A stretch of DNA of 64,000 bases, from positions 172,948,503-173,012,502 of the forward strand of contig CM019823.1 of the NCBI GenBank assembly GCA_009763385.1, read 5' to 3'. The notes below the pieces were generated by a model that was not told where the DNA came from, did not search any database, and was given only the letters and a program-made list of their open reading frames with translations. Below, piece after piece: positions 23,289 to 33,860 of the stretch; position 1 is the stretch's first letter; every line of letters begins with the position of its first letter. This stretch comes from Coix lacryma-jobi var. lacryma-jobi. Its lineage: Eukaryota > Streptophyta > Magnoliopsida > Poales > Poaceae. A program made the position numbers and the translations under genes.

Positions 23289-24461
23289 AATTCATATACA
23301 GTGAGAATAAAATAAACAATAATAACTGCATGCATTATTTCAACATTGGTCAAAATTCAAACATACAATTAATTATACATTAAATCTACATCACCGTTGG
23401 GCAGAAATAGACAAAATGCATAACAAAAAATTCATAACATCATAATATTGCTATTAATCAACGTTGGTCAGAATAATAACAATATTATAATAATCTGAAA
23501 ACAATATCCATTTTTCAAAATTAAACTCTCCCATTGGTTCGAATTTAATGATGAAATAACAACCGTAAATACGCAGTGGAAACATGAAAACTTTGTTTAT
23601 TTTTCAGAAGCATCATTACTGTAAACTTTTAATCTCTGGAAAATAACACGTTGGTGCAAAATTTACAGAGATTAAAATACAAAATTATATGGAAATTATG
23701 CAAATTATGCTTCTGAAACGGAATAAACAGAAAACAGTCACTGTGGAAAAGGCCATTTCGGCCTACAACGGCCCACATGGCCCAGCAGGGCGCGGAGCGC
23801 GCGCTCCCCCGCGCCCAGGCCGCAACCTGGGCCTGGGCCGGGAAACTTCTCCCCTGCCTGGGCCGAAAGAGGTCTAGCCGAGCTTGGCCTCCTGGTGGCC
23901 GTCGGATCCGATCCGACGGTTGTCCGCGTCGTCCGCGCGAACAAAACCCGGCCGGCGGCTGCTCCCCAAACCCTAACCCTCATTTCTCTCCTTCCCTCTG
24001 CTCTCCACTCCCGGCCGCACAGCAACGACGAACCGGAGCAAGGCAGCGACCTCCGCCGGAGATGAAGGATGGCGCCGCCGTGGGCCCCCTCGCCGGCACA
24101 CGCGTGCAGCTTAGGCCGCACGCGGTGCCGTCGAGTGGCTCCACGGTGGTGCCCTTTAGCCATAGATCCGCCGCGCTCGACGGCGGTGGAGGAGCGGCGA
24201 GGACCGGATCTGGTGAGTCCGATGAACACCGACCCGCCGGCGGTTTGGATTTTGTCCTCTCCCTTCTTTTCTATACGGATCAAATCTGTCTCTCTCTGAT
24301 TAGGGTTAGGGTTCATACGGGTTTGGATCCAATCCTCCCCCTCCTTTTCCCGAACGTCGGCAAAACCGGCGGCGGGCATTAGGGTTTCCCCTATTCTCTG
24401 TGTCCGTACGTCGGTAAAACCGACGTCAGTACTCCCCATCTCGATCTACACACTAGATCGA
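23289..24461 (-). other. Copia 5' leader, GC-rich part of unknown origin
   Basis: Untranslated region between primer site and gag. 23780-24400 is unusually GC-rich. On the plus strand, opposite to the element, it reads like a plant 5' UTR and first exon: CCAAACCCTAACCCTCATTT, CTCTCCTTCCCTCTGC, then GGAGATGAAGGATGGCGCCG. Long open frames exist on both strands, but I recognise no protein. Captured host sequence is possible. Confidence 0.4.
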
Positions 24462-24475
24462 GGCGTCTGATACCA
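24462..24475 (-). other. Copia primer-binding site (initiator Met tRNA)
   Basis: Minus strand TGGTATCAGACGCC, one base from the 5' LTR. It resembles the TGGTATCAGAGC complement of plant initiator methionine tRNA. Confidence 0.8.
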
Positions 24476-24476
24476 T

Positions 24477-24933
24477 TGTTAATACCCTAGGACCTTCTAG
24501 GTGTAGATCAGAGGGGATACAAGAAGAACAATGCCTATATTATAGATCCGAGAGGGAGACAGAGGGGTATGGATGCACATACCATCGGAGTTGGAGGAGG
24601 AGCCCGCCATCACGTCCGTTGGTGAAGCTCTGTGCACGGGCAGCGACGGTCGGTGAAGGGGTACGCCGCACGGTGGTGACGGCATGGTCGTAGCAGATCC
24701 GGCGGGGTCTTCCCGTCGCTTACTGCGCACCCTGTAGATCGGTCTAGGGTTTTGTCGGTGGGTTGTGGCGGCTCAGGGGAACCTTGTACCTTGAGCCCGC
24801 CGGCCCCCACCCTTTATATAGCGCAGCGCGACAGGGGCCCACCAGCCAATCTCGGGCTGGGCACCCCCGATCAGGGCGCGAGAATCAGGGGGTCTAGAGA
24901 GCCGTTGGCCCCCCTGGAGAGATCATCCTAACA
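24477..24933 (-). repeat. 5' LTR of the Copia element
   Basis: 457 bp, paired with 18433-18889. Minus-strand TATA CTATATAAAG near 24812-24821. GGCCC follows at 24934-24938. Confidence 0.95.
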
Positions 24934-24938
24934 GGCCC

Positions 24939-25190
24939 AAGTGCCTAGGAGGTCTTGGCGGAGTTGCAACCTAAGGAGGACCGGAATTGACCTACGACTG
25001 CGCTCGGCGGGCTGAACCAAGGAAGGCTTGGCAGGGTCTCCCCTGTCGAGATGAGGGTGCAACGGCCACACTCTTCAGCAGCGCAACATGATCGACGATT
25101 GGAGATGAGACATCGACGTTCTTCTGGACAGATAACTGGCTTCATGGTGACCAGTGCTCCATGACGATCTAAGGATTATTGATGTGGCTG
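24939..25190 (+). pseudogene. LINE reverse-transcriptase relic, right piece
   Basis: Continues the relic from 18225-18432. LGGLGG-like sequence is followed, with frame changes, by a stretch ending in STFFWTDNWLHGD, which matches the conserved FWTD.WL motif near the C-terminus of plant LINE ORF2 proteins. Stops and shifts show it is not functional. Confidence 0.7.
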
Positions 25191-25789
25191 CAGCTGTAAA
25201 ACTCTTTTCCTCTACTTAATGAAAAACTATCATATTAATTAAACTATGATATATCTTTATCCATAATTAATTAAACTTGAGATATTAAACTATGATATTG
25301 TGCTAGAATTATATGTTTTTCTAGACTGAAGGAGTATATACTAAAATCATTGTATCTAGAAAAACTAAAATATTTTATAATTTAAAACGAATGGAGTAGC
25401 TCGCTAGTAGTTTGAGTATCGCTAGCCCTGTGTCAAGCAGTGCCTTCCTCAACTGCACATGAAATCAGAAACTTGTTTAATTCTCACCTCAAAAACTTTT
25501 CACCTATCATATTGGATGTTTAAATGCATATACGAACTAATTAAACAGATTATGATAACTTTGCGAGCTGATTTTTTAAACCTAATTAGTGCATGATTTG
25601 TCAATGTTGTGCTTAATAACCATGTGCCAGTGACGTATTAATTAGTATTAAAAAATTCACATGGTTTATTGACGGAATATGTAATTCATTTTTATTTGTT
25701 TATTTTTAACAGACTAAATTAGTGTCGCGACATTCAATGTGCACCTAAAAACTTTTTTCCCACCAACTAAACACTCTGAAATGTGCGCA
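25191..25789. other. Intergenic DNA with MITE remnants
   Basis: A Stowaway-like right end (ATTTTATAATTTAAAACGAA, TGGAGTA) occurs near 25368-25398. 25460-25770 resembles a decayed grass MITE (CCTAATTAGTGCATGATTTG, TTAATTAGTATTAAAAAATT). No gene is present. Confidence 0.45.
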
Positions 25790-26283
25790 CACTACTACAG
25801 GAAGGGGCTTTAGCCCCAGCACTCCGACTAAAGGTCCTTGGTCCCGGGTGCTTCCAACCGGGGCTAAAGGGTCGCACGAGAAAAAATAAATATGCGTATG
25901 TGAGATTCGAACTCAGCACCTCTTGCCTCACGCACGCTTACCAACTGAGCTACACAATCCACATGATATAGTTCTGGACGTTTTCATTTTGAATTCACTC
26001 GTGAAGGACCTTTAGTCCTGGTTGGTAACACCAACCGAGACTAAAAAGACCTTTAGTCCCGGTTGGTAACACCAACCGGGGCTAAAAGGTCACCCTTAAA
26101 TCCCGGTTGGTATTACCAACCGGGACTAAAGGTTGGGGACCTTTAGTCCCGGTTGGTAAAGTTCACCTTTAGTCTCGGTTGGTTTTACCAACCGAGACTA
26201 AAAGTCTTTAGCCCCGGACGTAATTTTTTGCCGAGACTAAAGCTCAGTTCATAGATCGTCCAAAGGGTTGTTCTCTAATAGTG
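25790..26283. mobile_element. Miniature CACTA-like element, 494 bp
   Basis: Begins CACTACTACAGGAAGGGGCT and ends CTAATAGTG, the inverted CACTA terminus. The interior carries many copies of the subterminal motif CTTTAGTCCCGGTTGGT in both orientations, as in grass CACTA elements. No transposase. The 3-bp flanks are GCA and ACA, so the target duplication is imperfect. The inner copies form a row of palindromes (26006-26210). Confidence 0.75.
25891..25962 (-). other. tRNA-like sequence inside the CACTA element
   Basis: On the minus strand, TAGCTCAGTTGGTAAGC resembles box A and the D arm, and GAGTTCGAATCTC resembles box B and the T arm, about 35 nt apart. Spacing is tRNA-like, but the acceptor ends do not pair well, so it is probably a fossil and not a tRNA gene. 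Confidence 0.5.
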
Positions 26284-26370
26284 ACACTGGACGGCCTACG
26301 TTAACTCTCCGGATGAAATGTGTGTATAGTGTACTCGCGAATTCCCTAGCTACCAGCTCATGTACTCACT

Positions 26371-26608
26371 CCATATGAAAATAAAAATCGTTTAGGATAT
26401 AATTATACTTACCAAGGAGTCATTAATTAAGTGGTATTCTTCCTTGTTTGTCATTAATAAATACGTTTGTAGGTATCCCTAGAAGGTACTCCCCTCCATA
26501 TGAAAATAAAAATTGTTTAGGATATAATTATACTTACCAAGGAATCATTAATTAAGTGGTATTCTTCCGTGTTTGTCATTAATAAATATGTCTGTAGGTA
26601 TCCCTAGA
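26371..26608. repeat. 125-bp tandem duplication
   Basis: Copies at 26371-26495 and 26496-26608 with few differences. Both begin CCATATGAAAATAAAAAT and contain GGATATAATTATACTTACCA. It lies 0.9-1.1 kb upstream of P450 copy 3. The first copy is preceded by ACTCACT and the second by CTCCCCT, close to Stowaway-type ends. Confidence 0.88.
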
Positions 26609-26999
26609 TGAGAAAGATTTGCAGCTAGACTGGTCAAGCGAGTGAGACTTGAGGCCTATGGACTTGACGTTTTTTTTGTTTTAATGTTGTTCGCGAAGTC
26701 CAAACTAACGCCCGCGTACTCTAGCGACATCCTTTGCCTCGCTTCGCATGCTTCCCAGAACAGTACACTACTTGCAGGAAACCGTGGCAAGGGTGGCCCT
26801 CCCAGCCAATACGCACGGTGCAGTGAAAATGCTCATGTTGAACATGGAGTTACCGTAACCTCGCAGACATTTTACTTGCAGAAGAATTAGCTAATCAGGG
26901 CACGTTCTAGAACGGGTCATTAGAAGTAATCTTCCAGTGTCAGGACGTAATCTCCTCGCGAATGGAGTTCCTTGCTTCCAAAGAAAGTCCCAGACGCAC

Positions 27000-27040
27000 G
27001 CACAGATCTCGCAGTACGAGTTGGCCTTTGCGAGCCCATG
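27000..27040 (+). promoter_or_regulatory. Upstream block shared by P450 copies 3 and 4
   Basis: CACAGATCTCGCAGT followed by GGCCTTTGCGAG lies about 450 bp upstream of P450 copy 3. The near-identical ACACAGATCTCGCAGTGCGG with GTCTTTGCCAG lies at 39985-40025, upstream of copy 4. This shows that the duplication included promoter DNA. Any regulatory role is inference. Confidence 0.5.
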
Positions 27041-27327
27041 AACATGAGAAGATGCCACGGGCCGCTCGAGGGGCGTGGCGCCATCCTGGAAAAACGCAGC
27101 CCGTGCTAACAGGCGCATCCAGGCGCCTCGCTTTCTCTCCCCCAGTCTCACTGACATGATTGCCGAGATCCTGACCCTACACGAACCATCCTCATCAGCT
27201 CCTCCCCTAACGTCAGCCATTGCGTCTGCAATATTTCTATGATGACTATCTTCTCCTTCAAGGTGTCGTCGTAGATCCATAACTTTGATCGCCTGGGTGT
27301 GGGTGGCTGGGTCTGGGTGGTGTGTGT

Positions 27328-27335
27328 ATATATAT
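27328..27335 (+). promoter_or_regulatory. TATA box of P450 copy 3
   Basis: TATATATA about 135 bp upstream of the ATG at 27467, giving a leader of roughly 100 nt. Confidence 0.55.
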
Positions 27336-27466
27336 GTGCAAACCATGCAGGATGGTGCCAGTGCAGTTGCCACATACATAAAACACCAAGCAGCGATCCA
27401 TCCATCCATCCATTCCATCAATCAAAGCTCGTGGTCGTGGGCCACACCATCTCCTGCTCCACAGCC

Positions 27467-29313
27467 ATGGATAAGGCCTACGTGGCCGTCCTCTCCTTCG
27501 CCTTCCTCTTCGTGCTCCACTACCTCGTCGGCCGTGCCGGCGGCAACGGCCGCAGGGGCAATGGCAAGGGGAAGGCAGCGCATCAGCGGCTGCCTCCCAG
27601 CCCCCCCGCCGTCCCGTTCCTCGGCCACCTCCACCTCGTCAAGACGCCGTTCCACGTGACTCTGGCCGGCCTCGCCGCGCGCCACGGGCCGGTGTTCTCC
27701 ATGCGCATGGGCTCCCGCGGCGCGCTGGTGGTGTCCTCGCCCGAGTGCGCCAAGGAGTGCTTCACGGAGCACGACGTGGCGTTCGCCAACCGCCCCAGGT
27801 TCGCCACACAGCATCTCGTGTCCTTCGGGGGCGCCGCGCTCGCCACGGCCAGCTACGGGCCCTACTGGCGCAACCTCCGGCGCGTCGCCACCGTGCATCT
27901 CCTCTCCGCGCACCGCGTCGCCTGCATGTCCTCCGTCGTCTCCGCCGAGGTGCGCGCCATGGTGCGCCGGATGAGCCGCGCGGCCGCCGCGGCGCCCGAC
28001 GGCGCCGCGCGCGTGCAGCTCAAGCGGAGGCTGTTCGAGGTCTCCCTCAGCGTGCTCATGGAGACCATCGCGCAGACCAAGACGTCCCGCACCGAGGCCG
28101 ACGCCGACACGGACATGTCGCCCGAGGCGCACGAGTTCAAGCAGATCGTCGACGAGATCGTGCCGTACCTCGGCACGGCCAACCTGTGGGACTACCTGCC
28201 GGTGCTGCAGTGGCTCGACGTGTTCGGCGTGAGGAACAAGATCATGGCCGCTGTGAGCAGGAGGGACGCGTTCCTGCGGCGGCTCATCGACGCCGAGCGG
28301 CGGAGGCTGGACGACGGCGGCGACAGCGACAAGAAGAGCATGATGGCGGTGCTGCTCACTTTGCAGAAGTCAGAGCCGGAGGTGTACACGGATACCATGA
28401 TCATGGCACTTTGCGGGGTGAGTTTTCCTTCCACTACTTTCTTCTCTGACTGAAGTTTTGGCAAAAGCGGCGAATTGTTCACAAGGTTTAGAAGACGAAC
28501 CTGACATGTCACGTTTAGTGCAGTCAGTTTATAACCAAAGGAAAAAAAAAACAGCGGACAGTGACATCTGTTGTCACATACTGCCATGTGCCATGCATGT
28601 GATGCCTGCATATCAACAACATCGCTTTCCATGTAGTAATAGTAACTGAGACACTGATTGTCATTTTCTCTTCTTTTTCCCCCTGTGATGTGATGAAGAA
28701 CTTATTCGGCGCCGGAACGGAGACCACGTCCACCACGACAGAATGGGCCATGTCGCTTCTTCTGAACCACCCGGAGGCGCTCAAGAAGGCACAGGCAGAG
28801 ATCGACGCGGTCGTGGGCAACTCCCGCTTGATCACCGCAGAAGACGTGCCCCGCCTCGGTTACCTGCACTGCGTCATCAACGAGACCCTGCGCATGTACC
28901 CCGCCGCTCCGCTGCTGCTCCCGCACGAGTCCTCCGCGGACTGCAAGGTCGGCGGCTACGACGTGCCCCGCGGCACGATGCTGATCGTGAACGCGTACGC
29001 GATCCACAGGGACCCCGCGGTGTGGGAGGACCCGGCCGAGTTCAGGCCGGAGCGGTTCGAGGACGGAAAGGCCGAGGGACGGCTGCTGATGCCGTTCGGC
29101 ATGGGGCGGCGCAGGTGCCCCGGGGAGACGCTCGCGCTGCGGACCGTCGGCCTGGTGCTCGGCACGCTGGTCCAGTGCTTCGACTGGGACAGGGTCGATG
29201 GCGTCGAGGTCGACATGACCGCGGGTGGCGGGCTGACCATGCCCAGGACCGTCCCGTTGGAGGCCATGTGCAAGCCTCGTGCAGCTATGCGCGACGTTCT
29301 TCTAGAGCTCTGA
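27467..29313 (+). CDS. CYP81A: Cytochrome P450, CYP81A type, copy 3
   Basis: Intact, 521 residues. Exon 1 27467-28417, intron 28418-28698 (GT-AG, phase 0), exon 2 28699-29313. The start MDKAYVAVLSF is the family's standard N-terminus; the frame stays open upstream but holds no earlier ATG. Residues 1-22 are a membrane anchor, 23-41 a basic glycine-rich linker, 42-52 the hinge RLPPSPPAVPF. AGTETT lies at about 322-327, ETLR 379-382, PERF 434-437, and FGMGRRRCPG with heme Cys 457. Known for the family: ER-bound monooxygenases using NADPH-P450 reductase; grass CYP81A members metabolise herbicides and some make zealexins. Closest in the window to copy 4, about 11 kb downstream in the same orientation. 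A specific orthologue cannot be named from sequence alone. Confidence 0.95.
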
Positions 29314-29890
29314 AGTACTACTGTGTGTAGGTGTAACAGTTGCTTTGGCTGATGGTGTGTGCTGAACTAAATAAGCTCTGGATGCGTAATACCCTCGTAT
29401 GTTTTATCTTCTGTAAAATGTATGTACAGTCGTTTGTATGAATAATAATTAGTAGTTGTTTCACAATTGGCAGTATGTTTTAGTCAGTTGTGATCTTTCG
29501 CAGGTTATCTTGTATAGTTAATATCCAGGGATATATAAAATACACGTTGTTTTTGCTCGATTGCTTGAAAAAGAAACGCATATCGTTGATGAGTACTTGT
29601 ATAAAAAGGTATATTTCCAACACAAAGAGGTGATTAAAGACAATCCTAAACACAAATAGGTTTCCTATGCATATCAAACACTTGGGTGTTTTTTTGTCTG
29701 TTAGCACACAAATTTTTTTTGTCCTTTGGATGGACATCGTACGTGCCACCATGCCACGACTGCTTCTTTCTCTGATTTGGAGGGCCCACTGTTGACTGTT
29801 TTATTTCCCCATCACCTCCCCCCACCACAACGCTCTGCTCAGCTGGCTTCACACCGCAGACCGCACCCACCATTTCCTCCCCCAAACCAC
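29314..29890. other. 3' flank of P450 copy 3, no further gene
   Basis: Possible polyadenylation signals (AATAAT near 29440) follow the stop codon, and the rest is AT-rich intergenic DNA. GCACCCACCATTTCCTCCCC near 29865 leads into the next gene-like fragment. Confidence 0.45.
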
Positions 29891-30166
29891 CATGGACTTC
29901 TACGCCGATGGGAGCGGGAGCGGCGGCGGAGGAGGAGGAGGTGGAGGCACTGCCAACGGCTGGGCCCAGCCGGAGCGCTGGCTGGAGATCACCAAGAAGC
30001 TCCTCGCGGCGCGTGACCTCGTCAGCTGCAAGTGCTCGTGGAGCGGACAGTGAAGGGCGGACCTGCTCCTCCCCGGCGCCGACGAGCTCTTCGCCGTTGC
30101 TGACGTCCTCCTCGATTCCTAGTCCATGGGCCCCTCGGGCACCAGGACCCACTCATGCTCTGTTGA
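29891..30166 (+). pseudogene. DnaJ-type protein N-terminal fragment, broken
   Basis: From ATG 29891 the frame reads MDFYADGSGSGGG, a glycine run, then ERWLEITKKLLAARDLVSCK. After a TGA stop, LLLPGADELFAVADVLLDS follows before a second stop. This resembles the N-terminal helical region of plant J-domain proteins (ERWL.IA.KLL.ARDL.GCK, PG.DEL.AVADVL). The J domain is absent. Two stops in one short exon and no downstream match point to a captured or decayed fragment. Assignment rests on remembered family patterns. Confidence 0.5.
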
Positions 30167-33100
30167 TTTGAGGTATATTCCCCACCCCTGTCTATGCGAT
30201 TTTTGCCTATTTCAATTTGTTGTCAGGGGTTTCAGTTTAGGATGCTGGTAAGGACTTGATTTGTTGCTAAGTTGAGTAATAGTGTGCTTAGGTGTTGTTA
30301 GGGTTCAGGTCAACAGTTGGTTCAGTTAGTTGTTGTTGTATAGATCTGGTTCTGCAGATGTGCATGTTGTTATAGTAAGCGCTGATGATGCGGCGAGCAC
30401 AAGGGACAACAGCTTCGGACCGGATGCACGACGGCATGAGCACAACCCACCGCCCTTGATGCACCTCTTCCCGCTGGTATGCACGAGCGCTGATGAAGCA
30501 ACCCACACAATGCCTCTCTCACCCATCAATTCTCTTTTGCTTGATTTCTGTGTTCTCCTGTAGAAAGGGGAGGCAACTAGGAAGCTAAGGATCGATACAG
30601 GCAGAGAACTAGGAAGCATAGGCTTCATTGATGAAATCTGTTGGTTTAGTTGCTTGTGTGTTTGTGTGTATATATGTGGAGGAGGCACAAGTGTGTCAAT
30701 GCCACCATGGTTTGCTTGCCTCTAAAAACCAATTGATGCACATTCTTTACTTAAGCTAAAGTAGACATCATGCCTAATTGAGGTTGGTCCCTCCAGTGAT
30801 GCATGATTGAGATTTCTAAATTTTCTGCTAGTCTATTTTAGCAAATGCTATGCTTGGTCTGAACATCTACAGGTTCAGACATGGAAAGACTGATACAACT
30901 GTGATTATGCCATCATTGAATTTTATTTTGATCAAGATAAAAGAATGGAGTTAATTTAGACCTTAGTGTCCTAAAAATCCTGTTAGTTAGAGGTTCAGAG
31001 CACTAGCAGAAAAGTGCACTAGTATGCACAGACTGGTCGTGCTGCTAGATTCAGCAAAAACAAATACATCACCTCGTGCATTTTTGGGCCAAACAATCTA
31101 CGGACATTTTATGATTTGTTGTCCAAGTAATGAAGTTCTTTGTCTTAACATTCTGTATTCAGTATCGAACTTTGCTTTGTCACTTGAAATAGGTTGATAA
31201 TTTTTGTCCCCAACTAGAAAGTTTTCAGCATTCAGTATAAAAAACTCTACAACAAATGTTACTTTTCTTTACCTAAGTCTGTGATTAGTGTTCATTTTCG
31301 TATATATCATATTTCCTTCTTAGGTTACTGCTATCAAGTTTAATAAAGCTAGATGAATGCTCTAGTTTAATTCTTCTGTTACTCCTAAAAATATGCTACT
31401 CTGTTGTCATGCTTACATATTATTTATAGCATATTTATGATACCAATAAACTTTGTCTTAGTGTTCTTGAGCCTCTACGAATATTTTTGTGTAATATTTT
31501 GGATGACCCCAATTTTTGGAGTATCATTCCTTGTGTTTTTGTAGTGAAGAAATCCACTTGCTTTTTTAAGCAAAAATATGCTCGTGCTCGGACATGTACT
31601 GCTGCTAGAGCGCATGCTTTCCGTCATTTGTGGGAGCCTTGGCCTTCAAAGGGCTGCTAGGCAGCACAAGGTTAGTAGTGGCACTTAGGTCACGGTTAAG
31701 GGGTTTAGTTGTTGCATGGTTCAGGACTTGATAGAATTCTAGTCTTTGTGTTCATGAAGATTTTGTGTCCGAACCTGAATGAACCTTCCTGTTTCTTTAT
31801 TTGAAGTTTTGTTGCCTCAACCTGGTAATAACAGAGCAATTTTAGTTGTGAATCGCAGTTGAATCTTTTATCAAATATTGCATTAATCTGTTAACACGGC
31901 TATCTGGGACTTCTGCTTTGGATGCTTGGCACATGCTTCCTGGTCCGGATGCCAACAACATGATGTTTTCTGTGGTCCTGCCCAGGGCACTAGCTGCCCC
32001 TGAAGCACTTGTTCACTCTGTGGAACTAGCTTGATATCAGAGACGCATTGTGCAGCTGTACTGAAAATAACTCAATATAGAATCATATGCGTATACTGAA
32101 AATAACTCAATAAAATATAGCTGTTGTGCCTATGATACAAAGGTTTTTAAGATTGGAATTCGAAATTTATTTGTCACAGAAACATTACATATGACCACCT
32201 TACCATACTGCATAATTTACATGCCTTAGTATGAAACTTTACGGGCCCGCTTGGATTACTGGAATGTGTTTGTATTAGAGCTATCTGAAGCAAATCAAAT
32301 GGAGCCTGCAGTAGCTGTAAGCATGATGGGGCTTCAAGTGATTTTATTTAACCTTTTATTAATCTGGATTACTGCTTAGTATCCATATCTTGATTGCATG
32401 TTTATTAGTAGTAAATTGCACATATGCATTAATGCAATTATAGTGTTTGACATGTGTAATATCCAGTCTTCACACTTATAAGTTTCTATTTTGTTTACCT
32501 TGTTTTTCATTTGATTAAGCATGAAAAGCAAATATTCAGAAACCTTGTACTAAGAAAACTCACTATTTTAATAATCCAAGTGTACCTTCATTTAGATTGT
32601 TTGATGATAAAGATGACTTACAAAATTATGTAGAAGATCCCAAAATGAGGCATCCAGATTGTATGCTATCTTCTCCAGCTTGTCCCGATGATGGAGTAAA
32701 ATATGAGATTCCACGAGTTGTACCCAATGACATGTAGCACGAAATCAATTCAGAATTCTTTGCATTTTGTTTCATTGACCATTTTCTATAGAGATTAAAT
32801 TTGTAGTATCTCTGGTTTTCTCCAGACAACTACTTTTAGTTAATCAAGTTAGTTCTCATAAATTAAACTTTAATATAATATTTTACCGATATAGCTACTA
32901 TCAGGTCTAGTTCCTTATACGTTATTTATTGATGATTTGGAATTACTTGATCGGATTCAAGTTTTCTATTGTGTTCTTAATTTCTCCTACTTAGGTAGAG
33001 AAAAGATTATTATGTGTTTTGTGTGTCTTCTCTAAAGAGACTGGTCAGGGGGGTGATTCGTGTATGCTACCGGTGTTTGAGTTTGTCACACGCTCCCTGA

Positions 33101-33289
33101 GGTCTCTCCCTTCTCCGAGCCTGCAGTGTTTATGTGCCTCGTGAATCTCGGCCACCTCACCTATCCCATAGCAATCTTTCCCTATTCCACCTGAGGTATG
33201 CGCTATTCTTCTGTCATGGTTACGTGCTATTTTTCTATCATGGTTTAGGACTAGGCAGTGTGGCACATGGTTTTTCGAGCAAGCTTTAA
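30167..33289. other. Intron-like AT-rich DNA, no gene recognised
   Basis: About 3.1 kb with no convincing exon, repeat or RNA gene. The composition is like plant intron or intergenic DNA. It may be a captured intron of the DnaJ-like fragment. Confidence 0.4.
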
Positions 33290-33860
33290 TTGTGATTTGT
33301 GCCAACACATTTAAGTTATTTGTTTTTGTCCTCCTATAGATAATCTGTATTTAGTGTCCATTCCTTGATTGCACATTTATAAGTAATAAATTGCAAGTTT
33401 AGAGCACCGCAATTATAGTTCTGAGCATATGCAATATGTTGGTGTTGAACCATTTGCCACATCATTTTGCCTTTTGTTCTTGTCCTTCTATAAAAAAAAT
33501 TCTGTTATTGTGCCAACATATTTTAGATATTTGTCTTTGTCCTTCTATTGAACAAAATTGTAATATGGTAATTATGATTTGTGCCAATACATACCACATT
33601 TTTGTTCTTTCAGTTCTATAGATGAAAATTTTATTCTACTATTTGTGAATTTTGCCAACATATTTCTGTATATTTTGAATTGTGCCAACACATACCACAT
33701 GTTTGTCCTTGTCTTTCTATAGAAAAAAATTGTATTTTGTTAGTTGTGATTTGTGCCAACATATACCATATTTTTGTTATTTTCTTTCTGTAGAAAAATT
33801 ATAATATGTTAACTCTGTTTTGTGCCAACATATACCATATTTTTGTAATTTATAATATAT
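33290..33860. repeat. Degenerate tandem array with a TTGTGCCAACATA motif
   Basis: At least six irregular units, each with GTGCCAACA(T/C)AT, CATATTTTTGTT-like sequence and CTTTCTATAG(A)AAAAA. They recur near 33296, 33503, 33580, 33685, 33758 and 33825. A relative lies near 35770-35880 (TTGTGCTAATAG). Unit length is about 75-100 bp. Function unknown. Confidence 0.65.

Larger units (their letters stand above)
18433..24933 (-). mobile_element. Copia LTR retrotransposon, 6.5 kb, TSD GGCCC
   Basis: Two 457-bp LTRs (18433-18889 and 24477-24933) begin TGTTAATACC and end CCTAACA on the plus strand. GGCCC flanks both sides (18428-18432, 24934-24938). The element reads on the minus strand: primer site next to the high-coordinate LTR, polypurine tract next to the low one. 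The domain order gag, protease, integrase, reverse transcriptase, RNase H defines Ty1/Copia. The LTRs differ at only about a dozen positions by eye, so the insertion is recent, yet the coding region has at least three frame breaks. It sits inside a LINE relic. Confidence 0.95.

Noticed and set aside
23738..24439. The open frame in the Copia leader as a gene
   Set aside because: No known domain, GC-rich on both strands, and placed between the primer-binding site and gag.
25891..25962. A functional tRNA gene
   Set aside because: Box-like motifs are present, but acceptor ends do not pair and the sequence lies inside a CACTA element.
26891..27421. The 176-residue minus-strand frame upstream of P450 copy 3
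   Set aside because: No family motifs, and it overlaps the TATA box and leader of copy 3.
27422..28132. Long minus-strand open frames opposite P450 exons (also at 2062-2706, 13616-14266, 40585-40983)
   Set aside because: They are shadows of GC-rich coding exons. They lack known domains and have the skewed Arg/Gly/Ala composition of such frames.
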